From Planctomycetota bacterium (GTDB lineage: Bacteria; Planctomycetota; PUPC01; JABMSA01; JAUWKK01), in the NCBI GenBank assembly GCA_030614245.1, contig JAUWKK010000104.1:1-8277 (forward strand): 8,277 nt of DNA, in the 5' to 3' direction. A model generated the notes under the pieces. The model saw only the letters and a program-made list of their open reading frames with translations. It was not told where the DNA came from and did no database searches. Shown piece after piece: positions 1-6,400 of the stretch (position 1 is the stretch's first letter; each line of letters starts with the position of its first letter). Both the position numbers and the translations under genes were made by a program.

Positions 1-720
1 GTCCTGGGCCTGCTGACTGAGGCAGTGGTGCACTTGGGGCAGGTATTGTCTGTCGTGCCTATGGCTGAGGCCTTGCTGCGTGATGAATGTGACTTCCGCG
101 CCGGCCGCGCGGAGGGCTTCTGCGGCTCTCTTGCCCTGATCGTACGATCCGCCCGCGTCCTTGTCGCCGTGCAGAACGAGCACGGGCTCGCCCTTCATGA
201 AGCCGAGATCCCCTCGGGCGCTCAGCCCGCCGGCCATGATCAGATAGCCGCGATAGAAGCCGACCTCCGACCGGCGGAATCCGTAGAGCGCCGTGCCGAA
301 CCCGCCCTGCGAGAAGCCGCCGATGAAGATCTGCCGAGGATTGATCTTCAGATCTTTGCCGAGCTGCTTGACCACGTGGTGATTGAACCTGACCTGCTCG
401 TCGACATTCCAGAAGAACGCGCCGTCGTTCTTGAGGAACTCCATCCCGACAATGATGTAGCGCTTGTCTTCGGATATCCACCGCCCGTACCGTGTACCAG
501 GCTTGCTGCCCGCCCCGTGGAAGAACAGCACCAGCGGGGCTGCTTTCTTCGAATTATAGTCTTTCGGAACGTAGACGGGCAGGTTGAGTGAATCGCGATC
601 GGTTTTGAAGCCCGCATTGCCAAAATCGACGCGGGTCTCCTTGCCGGGTGCGAAGTCTGCCGCCGGGCACGCCGAGGCCATGACAAACAGCACGACAGTC
701 AGTGTGAAAAACCTGCTCAT
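1..720 (-). CDS. Secreted alpha/beta-hydrolase, esterase/PHB-depolymerase-like (3' end outside window)
   Basis: The frame is open from ATG at 720 to the window edge (240 codons, no stop), so the gene is partial at its C-terminus. GGAGG at 730-734 stands 9 bases before the ATG. Residues 1-20 form a signal peptide (MSRFFTLTVVLFVMASAC); the A-S-A-C may be a weak lipobox. An HGAG oxyanion motif lies at 68-71. The nucleophile elbow GGFSQGG (134-140) puts the catalytic Ser at 137. HGDKD (184-188) supplies the likely acid, Asp188, and GLSHRHD (217-223) the likely His (220 or 222). Order and spacing fit single-domain esterases of the LpqC / feruloyl esterase / PHB depolymerase group, which cleave ester bonds outside the cytoplasm. 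The substrate cannot be read from sequence. It is probably a separate unit from the chaperone array, given the 235-base repeat-bearing gap. Confidence 0.85.
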   Translation of the reverse strand, partial: MSRFFTLTVVLFVMASACPAADFAPGKETRVDFGNAGFKTDRDSLNLPVYVPKDYNSKKAAPLVLFFHGAGSKPGTRYGRWISEDKRYIIVGMEFLKNDGAFFWNVDEQVRFNHHVVKQLGKDLKINPRQIFIGGFSQGGFGTALYGFRRSEVGFYRGYLIMAGGLSARGDLGFMKGEPVLVLHGDKDAGGSYDQGKRAAEALRAAGAEVTFITQQGLSHRHDRQYLPQVHHCLSQQAQD

Positions 721-955
721 TCCGGGCGCCCTCCAGTTCAACGCAGAGCGTCTTGCATCCCACAATCTGTCACCATTACAATCTTCACATTACCAGCAGA
801 AATGCCAGATGTCAAGGATTATGGGAAGATACTGAGCGGAATGGTCTTTTCATGTCATTCTGCGCGATGCGAAGAATCTTTGGCTGGAGGCTCGTTCAAA
901 TCGTGAAAGATGCTTCACCCTTCTGGGGTTTTTCTGGTTCCACCCGCAATCACCG
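721..955. other. Intergenic gap without a gene, holding a degenerate dispersed repeat
   Basis: No credible gene is seen on either strand; plus-strand frames crossing it are antisense to the flanking genes. The minus-strand Shine-Dalgarno of the hydrolase lies at 730-734. The middle holds a repeat-like block described separately. No clear terminator for the minus-strand array ending at 956 was found. Confidence 0.6.
851..925 (+). repeat. Degenerate dispersed repeat of the TCATTCTG...GCGAAGAATCT type
   Basis: Bases 855-879 read like the intergenic repeat found in many environmental bacterial genomes, whose core is GTCATTCTG, a GCGAAGCGAAG-type centre and AATCT. Here the centre is changed to GCGCGATGCGAAG. 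A second part at about 905-920 (AAAGATGCTTCACCC) resembles the usual opposite arm. Only one copy is visible here, so the assignment rests on recognition of the family and not on internal comparison. Confidence 0.4.
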
Positions 956-1705
956 CTACATCAGCAGCATATCGCGTGCCCTGTTGACGGCGACGACGAA
1001 AGCGTTGACGTACGCCCTCTTCTCTTCGGGTGAGGCATCTTCGGGTGGCAGCGGCGGGACCTCCAGCCCCCGAACGCCTGTAAAGGTGTATCGCTCGGAC
1101 AGTTCACGGCAGCACCGGTAGAATTCGTCATCGGTGAAGTCCCGCGTCGCGTCGGGGCTGTATCGCTCGGCAAAGTCCCAAAAGGCATCTTCAATGGTCT
1201 CGTCATCGGCGTCGTCATCGACGCAGAGTATCTGGCGCGCGGCCACTTCGAGCGGAACCGTCTCTGTCTGGGGCTCGTTGGCTGCCGTGGTGTTCACTCC
1301 GGCAGTTCGGGGCTGTTCGATGAGGTCTTTCACGCAAGTTCCGGCCAGCCTGTCGCCGAGGCGGGTTGTTTCAGCCGAAAGCCCCAGGATGAGGGCTTCG
1401 GCGACGCAAACCGGCGGCATAAGGGTCAAGTTGCGCAGTATCGATGCCGCGATCGAGCAGCGCTTCCCTGTTTGGGCCTCGACCACCTTCAGTCTGAACC
1501 GGCACTTGCCGGGGCTGGCGCCGGGGATGGCATCCTTTGCGAGAAAAGCGCCGACGACCAGGAACCACAGCGATGGCATCGTGAAGGCAACTACGATGCC
1601 CGCCAGGAGCGCTATTCCCACATCAATGGCCTGCGCTGCCATTCGCCGCTGCACAACGGCATCGTGCAGCGGGCGGTTGATGGTTTGTTGTGAAGGATCG
1701 ATCAT
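956..1705 (-). CDS. RDD-family membrane protein with C-terminal degenerate J-like domain
   Basis: 249 residues. Residues 20-135 match the RDD family: RRMAAQAIDVG (20-30, with the family Arg and Asp), two or three hydrophobic segments (about 29-55 and 93-110), SPGK (64-67) followed by KVV, and the closing LGDRLAGT (116-123). After a Thr/Pro-rich linker, residues 157-207 resemble a J-domain: an LCVDDDADDETI start, a helix (AFWDFAERY), a PD turn, then DDEFYRCCRELSERY as a helix III. The catalytic HPD is YSPD (182-185), so the essential His is Ser. The ATG at 1705 lies 6 bases after the Hsp70 stop with only a weak ribosome site, suggesting translational coupling. Inference: a membrane-anchored partner of the adjacent Hsp70. 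RDD is firm; the J-like call is moderate and needs structural support. The last 40 residues are unassigned. Confidence 0.8.
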   Translation of the reverse strand: MIDPSQQTINRPLHDAVVQRRMAAQAIDVGIALLAGIVVAFTMPSLWFLVVGAFLAKDAIPGASPGKCRFRLKVVEAQTGKRCSIAASILRNLTLMPPVCVAEALILGLSAETTRLGDRLAGTCVKDLIEQPRTAGVNTTAANEPQTETVPLEVAARQILCVDDDADDETIEDAFWDFAERYSPDATRDFTDDEFYRCCRELSERYTFTGVRGLEVPPLPPEDASPEEKRAYVNAFVVAVNRARDMLLM

Positions 1706-1711
1706 TGAGGT

Positions 1712-3190
1712 CTACTCAATCTTCGCGGCCATCTCGGCCACTCGCTGCGTTGCGAACGCTTTTTCATCCTCGGTCATGACGGCGGACTCGATCTCGACGC
1801 TGACCTGCGTGCCGGTTGCGACATCCTTTGCGGATGCCTTGAGTATGCCTTCGGAAGTCATCTCGAAAGCGACATCTACCTGCGCCTTGCCGGCGGGGCC
1901 GGGTTCGATGTCATCTATGACGATCTCGCCCAGCAGCAGATTGCGCTGTGCGATGGTGTCTTCGCCCTGGTAGATGGGGAAGCTGATGGCGGTTTGCCCC
2001 TCGTGGGCGGTCGTATATGACTCCACGGCGACCGGGGGCAATGTAGCGCCGCGTTGGATGACGGACGAGAAACTTCCGCCGGCGACTTCTACACCAACCG
2101 AACGCGATGCCTTGAACGTTATTTTTGTTGTGCCCCAGTTGGCTGCCGCGGCCGCTCCCATTGCCACACATTCGTCGGGATTGATCGTCGAGAGGGCTTC
2201 CATTCCGAATACGTCAGCGAGCACGTTCCTGACCCGCGGGATTCGGGTCGAGCCGCCCGAGAGCAGCACTTCGTCGATATCGACAGGCTTGAGTTTTGCG
2301 TGATCGAGGGCATCCAGCAGCGGCGCCCGGAGCCGATCGAACAGGTCGATGGCGGCTTTCTCGAAATCGGCCCGCACGATGTCAAAGTCGAGGCTCAACG
2401 CCTTTTCAGGGACAATGAACGGGACGCTGACACGGGTGGAGTCCTTGAAAGACAGTTGCCTCTTGGCCTCTTCGGCGGCTTCTCGCAGGCGCTGGGCGGT
2501 GACGGCGTCGCAGGCGAGCAGGTCGACGCCATGCCGGTTTTCGAACTTGCCGGCCAGCAATTGCATCATTCGCTGGTCGAAGTCATCTCCGCCGAGTTCG
2601 TTGTCGCCGCTCGTCGCGATGACCGAGAATCGGCCCTTGTGGAGTTTGAGGACGGAGATATCCAGCGTGCCCCCGCCGAGATCGAAGACGAGGATCGTCA
2701 GTCGATCCTGTTCGTGAAGCTTGTAGGCCATCGCTGCGGCGGTGGGCTCATCGAGGATTCTGTCGATCTGGAGTCCAGCGATCTCGGCCGCTTCGCGGGT
2801 GGCTGCGCGCTGGGTGGCGTTGAAATACGCGGGTGCGGTGACGACCGCCCGCTCGATTTCGCCGCCGATATAGGCCTCGGCGTCGGCCTTGAGCCTCTTC
2901 AGGATGAGAGCGGATATCTCCTGCGGCGAGTATGCAGCGCCGTTGATCCTCACTCGATAGCCATCTTCGCCGATACGGCGTTTGATCGAGAATATGGTGC
3001 GCTCGGGATTGAGGGCGGCCTGGCTGCGGGCGATGCGCCCGACGAGAACGGCGTCGTCCTCGAAAGCTACCACCGACGGCGTGTATGCATAGCCGTCGGC
3101 GTTTGGGATGATCTCGGGCCGGTCGTCGGGGCCAACCCATGCCATCACTGAATTGGTCGTCCCAAGATCTATGCCGACACAACGCTCCAT
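1712..3190 (-). CDS. Short, lidless Hsp70 (DnaK-like) chaperone ATPase
   Basis: 492 residues against about 610-640 in normal DnaK. The nucleotide-binding domain looks intact: IDLGTTNS (7-14), SIKRRIG with catalytic Lys70, VTAPAYFNATQR (117-128), LDEPTAAAMAY (146-156), FDLGGGTLD (169-177), GDNELGGDDFD (195-205) and SGGSTRIP (311-318). It has the short IB form typical of Gram-positive-type DnaK. The beta substrate-binding domain runs from about 365 to 468 (QRGATLP, EGQTAISFPIYQGE, GILKASAKD). The protein stops within what would be the first lid helix (TEDEKAFATQRVAEMAAKIE), so the alpha-helical lid is absent. The normally near-invariant linker VLLLDVTPLS is replaced by KITFKASRS (356-364). GGAG stands 7 bases before the ATG. 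It follows the GrpE-like gene by 52 bases. Hsp70 family membership is certain; a divergent client set is inferred. It is unlikely to be the housekeeping dnaK. Confidence 0.95.
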   Translation of the reverse strand: MERCVGIDLGTTNSVMAWVGPDDRPEIIPNADGYAYTPSVVAFEDDAVLVGRIARSQAALNPERTIFSIKRRIGEDGYRVRINGAAYSPQEISALILKRLKADAEAYIGGEIERAVVTAPAYFNATQRAATREAAEIAGLQIDRILDEPTAAAMAYKLHEQDRLTILVFDLGGGTLDISVLKLHKGRFSVIATSGDNELGGDDFDQRMMQLLAGKFENRHGVDLLACDAVTAQRLREAAEEAKRQLSFKDSTRVSVPFIVPEKALSLDFDIVRADFEKAAIDLFDRLRAPLLDALDHAKLKPVDIDEVLLSGGSTRIPRVRNVLADVFGMEALSTINPDECVAMGAAAAANWGTTKITFKASRSVGVEVAGGSFSSVIQRGATLPPVAVESYTTAHEGQTAISFPIYQGEDTIAQRNLLLGEIVIDDIEPGPAGKAQVDVAFEMTSEGILKASAKDVATGTQVSVEIESAVMTEDEKAFATQRVAEMAAKIE

Positions 3191-3216
3191 TGCATTACTC
3201 CAGCGTCAAATGGTGT

Positions 3217-3275
3217 TGTGGGGCAGGCTTTCTTCCTGCCAATTAATCTTCAGCCTGTAAAGGCTGCTCCACATT
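3217..3275 (+). repeat. REPIN-like two-hairpin element, copy A
   Basis: Two inverted hairpin arms bounded by TGTGG and CCACA. The left arm is GGCAGG with its complement CCTGCC; the right arm is CAGCCT with AGGCTG. It is the most diverged of three copies (others at 5653-5718 and 7315-7380). It straddles the 3' end of the GrpE-like gene, encoding its last ten residues (213-222) and the stop, and fills most of the gap before the Hsp70 start. In the message it could fold as a double hairpin between the two cistrons. Confidence 0.8.
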
Positions 3276-3911
3276 AGCCGGCAGGGCGACCCTGACGAGC
3301 GCGTGCTTCACTACCTTGTCGTTGTACGCAAGTCCGCGCTCGATCAGTTCACTCACCACGGCTTCTTTCAGGTCATCTTCAGGGGGCCTCGCTCCGTTAC
3401 TGTCGGGGACTACGGTACACCCCCGGCGGTCGAATCTGTCGCCGGGTTTGGGCTCGATGGTCTGAAGCAGGTCAAGTTCACACAGGAAGCTGAGCATCTG
3501 GCCGCGCAACTGCCGCACCCCGGCGAGTACATTATCCAGCGTCTCCGCCGGGTCGGCGTTGGTGGTGTCGAGCGAGTCGGCGAACTCGCAGGCCTGCATG
3601 ACACGAAGCTGCTCGTTCAGCATTCTCTGACAGCACCCACGCCAGTCGTGAGAGCTTTCGGTTCGGGCCTTGACCTGCTTGTATGCCTGCAAGAGAGCCG
3701 CGTATCGCCTTGCGATCTCTTCAGCACGCTGTTGCCAACGCCCAGCGCTTCGCGTGTCCGTGCCCGTGCGGCTGCCTTTGCGCGAACGGGCCGAGTTAAA
3801 CAGCTCCCGGCTGCGGGCACGTTGTTGCCCCGCCCGCTTACAGGATGAGCCGAAGAAAAACGACTTGGGAACTTCGTGCAGGTGCGCCTTGTACATGCTT
3901 CCCATTGTCAC
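3243..3911 (-). CDS. Divergent GrpE-like nucleotide-exchange factor
   Basis: 222 residues from a GTG start; ATGs at 3905 and 3896 are alternatives, none with a strong ribosome site, so the N-terminus is uncertain. Residues 1-57 are Arg/Lys-rich and low in complexity. Residues 58-82 and 95-150 are helical and coiled-coil-like, as in the GrpE dimer stalk. The C-terminal part follows the GrpE beta-wing pattern: PGDRFD (156-161), a short insert, then VVSELIERGLAYNDKVVKHALVRVA (185-209) in place of the family's GY.L..RVLRPA.V.V. Conservation is weak, and the call leans on the adjacent Hsp70 gene downstream. Expected role: release of ADP from that Hsp70. The last ten residues come from repeat copy A, and the family-like part ends just before it, so the tail is probably an add-on. 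An unrelated coiled-coil protein is the alternative. Confidence 0.65.
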   Translation of the reverse strand: MTMGSMYKAHLHEVPKSFFFGSSCKRAGQQRARSRELFNSARSRKGSRTGTDTRSAGRWQQRAEEIARRYAALLQAYKQVKARTESSHDWRGCCQRMLNEQLRVMQACEFADSLDTTNADPAETLDNVLAGVRQLRGQMLSFLCELDLLQTIEPKPGDRFDRRGCTVVPDSNGARPPEDDLKEAVVSELIERGLAYNDKVVKHALVRVALPANVEQPLQAED

Positions 3912-3934
3912 CTTGTATTGTCTGCTGTCATACC

Positions 3935-3964
3935 GGTAGGGGCGGTTCGCGAACCGCCCCTACG
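3935..3964. repeat. GTAG-bounded perfect palindrome, copy 1
   Basis: GTAGGGGCGGTTCG followed by its exact complement CGAACCGCCCCTAC forms a 28-base perfect palindrome at 3936-3963. A near-identical copy lies at 7231-7260. The flanking GTAG resembles the tetranucleotide of REP elements. It sits in the 96-base gap between the TPR gene and the GrpE-like gene. The transcript would form a very stable hairpin there, with no U-run, so it may affect mRNA stability or partial read-through more than termination. Confidence 0.85.
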
Positions 3965-4007
3965 ATTGTTCGGCGGATTCGGGCCACAAGACAGCAGATT
4001 CCTTTAT

Positions 4008-5186
4008 TTATGCAGTGCTACCAGCCATCATATCAAGGGCATGCCCACAGGCTCCACAGAAATTGTGGTCACGCCCCACCGAAGCACCGCATGATGGGCA
4101 CGGTTGGACAGGTGAACGGTGGAACAGTTGAACAGTCGAATGATTCAGATCGTCTACTCTCGCCTGCTCTCCTGTCGCCTTTCCAGTATGCTCCCGTTGT
4201 GCGCCTGATGCCAATGATGAAGTACTGCCGAAGGTATCATCGGTCAGTATGAGCTCCGCGCCCAATTGTGGCGCCGACTTAAGCGGTTCGCGGCGAACCG
4301 CGCCCAGCGCCACGTTCAGGTCGCCGGGGTCTATTCTCGCTGCGGTTGCAGGATCGACCTCGACCAGGAGCTGATACATCGCCTTTGCCTGGCGCGGGCG
4401 GCGAACTTCGCGGTAGCACACCAGCAGGTTGATCAGGACGTTGGACTGCTTGATCTTCTGCGTCCCCGGTGTTCCGTATCTGATCATCGACCGCAGCGCC
4501 TCGAGCGCTTCAATTGCAGCTTCCCAGTCCGTCAGTCTCATGCACGTGGTAGCCAGATTATTCAAGGCCGGCGCGGGCCGGAAGACCATTTTACCGGACA
4601 GTGATGCAGCCGCAGCTTTCTGGAACCACTCCTTGGCCTGCACTATGTGCTCGGAACGATAGAGCGCCATTCCGAGGTGCAGCATGGCATCAACGTTCCC
4701 CGGCTCGTCGGTGAGTTTCTGCCGGGCAAGGGCCGTCACCTGCGGCCAGTCTCCGCTTGCTATTGCGCTCCTGATATCATTGCCCGTTGTTGCGGGCGCC
4801 GGAGCACTGAGTTTCGCGGCAACGAACGCGTGCGCTTCGCAGATTTCCCGATCTTCGGGGCGTTCGGCTGCAAGTTCGCTGAAAAGCACGTGGGCGTGCT
4901 TCCATTGCTTCATCTTGGCGAACGCCATAGCCATGTTGCGTCGCGCGGGCACGTCGTCAGGCTTGTGCAGGAGAATTTCGCTGTAGCAATCTACCGCTTG
5001 TTGGAACTCTTGGAGCCTGAAGCTGGCCAGGCCCAGCAGGCCGAGGGCGTCGATATTGCGGTTGCTCAGCTCGCAGGCGCGGCTCGACGCTTCCCGTGCG
5101 CAGGCCCAGTCGCCCGCCCGGGCGGCCACTTGAGCCCTGACGAGCAACCTACCCGCTCGCCATTCCTTTATCATGCTCACGATCAT
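4008..5186 (-). CDS. TPR protein with C-terminal zinc ribbon
   Basis: 392 residues. Residues 12-112 and 164-281 contain helix-turn-helix pairs with the TPR pattern, for example ALGLLGLASFRLQEFQQAVD (47-66), AMLHLGMALYRSEHIVQAKE (167-186) and ALNNLATTCMRLTDWEAAIE (207-226). A zinc ribbon follows at 363-380 (CPSC...CGAC; Cys 363, 366, 377, 380). There is no signal peptide or membrane helix, so it is cytoplasmic and probably an adaptor. The SD AAGGAG lies 7 bases before the ATG and overlaps the stop of the preceding gene, 11 bases upstream, implying coupling to it. The linker (290-362) is odd: residues 296-302 lie in a palindrome like the 3935 repeat, and 334-362 coincide with another dispersed repeat ending just before the first zinc Cys. 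Partner unknown; the context suggests the Hsp70 module. Confidence 0.8.
   Translation of the reverse strand: MIVSMIKEWRAGRLLVRAQVAARAGDWACAREASSRACELSNRNIDALGLLGLASFRLQEFQQAVDCYSEILLHKPDDVPARRNMAMAFAKMKQWKHAHVLFSELAAERPEDREICEAHAFVAAKLSAPAPATTGNDIRSAIASGDWPQVTALARQKLTDEPGNVDAMLHLGMALYRSEHIVQAKEWFQKAAAASLSGKMVFRPAPALNNLATTCMRLTDWEAAIEALEALRSMIRYGTPGTQKIKQSNVLINLLVCYREVRRPRQAKAMYQLLVEVDPATAARIDPGDLNVALGAVRREPLKSAPQLGAELILTDDTFGSTSSLASGAQREHTGKATGEQARVDDLNHSTVQLFHRSPVQPCPSCGASVGRDHNFCGACGHALDMMAGSTA
4101..4186 (+). repeat. Dispersed repeat with GAACAGTT units, copy 1 (inside the TPR gene)
   Basis: The stretch begins with decayed tandem units (GGTTGGACA, GGTGAACGGT, GGAACAGTT, GAACAGTCG) and continues into TCGCCTGCTCTCC and CTTTCCAG. 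The same string occurs inverted at 8161-8240. It lies in frame in the TPR gene, encoding residues 334-362, the linker immediately before the zinc ribbon. Confidence 0.75.
4283..4301. repeat. Coding variant of the GCGGTTCGC/GCGAACCGC palindrome
   Basis: GCGGTTCG and CGAACCGC form an 8-base stem with a 3-base loop, matching the core of the palindromes at 3935 and 7231 but lacking the GTAG ends. It encodes AVRREPL (296-302) of the TPR protein, just past the last TPR. It may be a decayed member of that family or a chance likeness. Confidence 0.45.
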
Positions 5187-5197
5187 CGTGAAACTCC

Positions 5198-6265
5198 TTA
5201 TATCTTAGCATCGGCATCTGCGCCCGTTAAGGACAGGGTTTCTGTATCGCAAGATTCTAGAACCCGACCGTCTGCGTCATCATTGCGGTCGTTTGCGAAT
5301 ATTATGATATCCCCGCGCCAGGCTCGCGCCGTGAGTGTGGCTGCCACAGTCAAGAGCATATACCAGTAAGCGAGCACAGTCGCCGGGAACTTGACCAAGA
5401 GGCTGACGGGCAGCGCCTTGAGAGTGGCGACTAAGCGCGGCCCGGCTGTTTCATGGGAACTCTGAAGCGGCAGCTTGGCCGCGATGTCGTATAGCGGCTG
5501 GAGCCAGCCGCTTCGCCGGGATGACGCGGCCCCGGGCAGCATCGGCGATAATGCCGCGGCCAACAGGCAGATCGGCAGGCCCACGGCCACAGCAACAGAA
5601 GTGAACAGAGCTACCGACGCGTAACGATGCCAATTGCGGTGCCAGTTGCGGCAATGTGGAGCAGCCTTTCCAGGCTGCTGATTGATTCCATTGGCAGGCT
5701 GAAAGCCTGCCCCACATACTGTTACTGTGATCAGCAGCAGCGGAAAGCATGCTGCAAGTATGGGCAGAGAGAGCGTCCGGCCCACGATTGGATGCACCAG
5801 GCTGAGTGTGAGTTCGCCCAGAAGCACTACAGGGATATACAGAATGCCTGTGCCCGCGGCGGCGGCAACCGCAAGCCGGTGGCCTGGAGTCCCGGGAACC
5901 AAGCGCTTCACAATGAACAACATGTAGCCAGCCGAGAGGGCCGCGCAAGCTGCGCTGACGGCAAGGATGCTGACAGAGCCGAGGCCGTTGACTGCTGTGG
6001 TAACGTATGCGATAAGCCCCGGCAAGGTGATGAGGGCGCACCACAATGCCCGCCGCCAGAAAGCGTGAGCTTCGACGTCAAACGGCGCGCGGGTCAATTG
6101 GCTGAAGCTGACGCTCTCTGCGGAGATGGCAACCTGGGTGCCGGTGGCCCCGCAATTCGTGCAGAAGCTGGCTCCCGGGGCCATCTTGGCGTTACACGCC
6201 TCACAAACGATGGTAGTGTCTGCCATGGTGTCTATTGTTACAGGCGTTGCCGTCGTCGTTTTCAT
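5198..6265 (-). CDS. Zinc-ribbon multi-pass membrane protein of unknown function
   Basis: 355 residues from ATG at 6265, chosen because GAGG lies 8 bases upstream; the in-frame ATG at 6286 has no ribosome site. A zinc ribbon comes first (CEAC at 21-24, CTNC at 35-38), followed by about six hydrophobic segments: 73-93, 98-119, 132-155, 165-184, 216-240 and 285-312. The tail is acidic and hydrophilic. The loop between the fourth and fifth segments (183-205) is encoded by REPIN-like copy B and is followed by a tandem RNWH-RNWH (206-213). The gene heads the minus-strand array, and its stop codon overlaps the SD of the TPR gene. No transporter or enzyme motif was recognised. An N-terminal ribbon with membrane helices is common in uncharacterised bacterial proteins. 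The role may be as a membrane platform for the TPR/Hsp70 proteins, by context only. Confidence 0.8.
   Translation of the reverse strand: MKTTTATPVTIDTMADTTIVCEACNAKMAPGASFCTNCGATGTQVAISAESVSFSQLTRAPFDVEAHAFWRRALWCALITLPGLIAYVTTAVNGLGSVSILAVSAACAALSAGYMLFIVKRLVPGTPGHRLAVAAAAGTGILYIPVVLLGELTLSLVHPIVGRTLSLPILAACFPLLLITVTVCGAGFQPANGINQQPGKAAPHCRNWHRNWHRYASVALFTSVAVAVGLPICLLAAALSPMLPGAASSRRSGWLQPLYDIAAKLPLQSSHETAGPRLVATLKALPVSLLVKFPATVLAYWYMLLTVAATLTARAWRGDIIIFANDRNDDADGRVLESCDTETLSLTGADADAKI
5493..5512. repeat. Intragenic palindrome AGCGGCTGG/CCAGCCGCT
   Basis: Nine-base perfect arms with a two-base loop inside the zinc-ribbon membrane protein gene, encoding part of SGWLQPL (252-258) between membrane segments. 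The layout resembles the other mobile palindromes in this window, but no second copy is visible, so it may be chance. Confidence 0.4.
5653..5718 (-). repeat. REPIN-like two-hairpin element, copy B (in frame inside a gene)
   Basis: On the minus strand this copy differs from copy C (7315-7380) at only two positions, so it is recent. It has TATGTGG and CCACATT ends, a GGCAGGC/GCCTGCC hairpin, a short spacer and an AGCAGCC/GGCTGCT hairpin. The shared block is 66 bases, a multiple of three, and carries no stop in the host frame. It encodes about residues 183-205 of the membrane protein. Confidence 0.85.
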
Positions 6266-6318
6266 TGGGGCTTCCTCGCTCTTCATGCGGTTGTCGCGTG
6301 GCCCTGCTAAAACGCTGG

Positions 6319-6400
6319 CGGATGAAACCGCGGATTAACACAGATAAACACAGATAGCAGTTCTTAATAATCAGCGCTCATCTGTGGTTGCCTTTCTTTT
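6319..6400 (+). repeat. Dispersed repeat with ACAGATA...TCATCTGTGG, copy 1
   Basis: It shares CGGATGAAACC, ACAGATA, TTCTTAATAATCAGC and TCATCTGTGG.TGCCTTTCTT with the copy at 7611-7681. Inverted ACAGAT/ATCTGT parts could pair. The family resembles the GATTAACACAGAT-type intergenic repeats of many environmental bacteria. It lies just upstream of the zinc-ribbon membrane protein gene. Confidence 0.7.

Noticed and set aside
915..937. Terminator-like ACCC/GGGT plus T-run
   Set aside because: The stem is only four bases and the T-run is on the plus strand, the wrong direction for the genes here.
1134..1973. Plus-strand open frame of 279 codons
   Set aside because: It lies opposite the RDD/J-like gene and the Hsp70 3' end, is Ser/Ala-rich and has no recognisable domain.
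2054..3151. Plus-strand open frame of 365 codons
   Set aside because: It is antisense to the Hsp70 gene, whose motifs are unmistakable; the frame is open because of high GC codon structure.
6266..6286. Start of the zinc-ribbon membrane protein at 6286
   Set aside because: No Shine-Dalgarno precedes it, and the GAGG for the 6265 ATG lies inside these codons.
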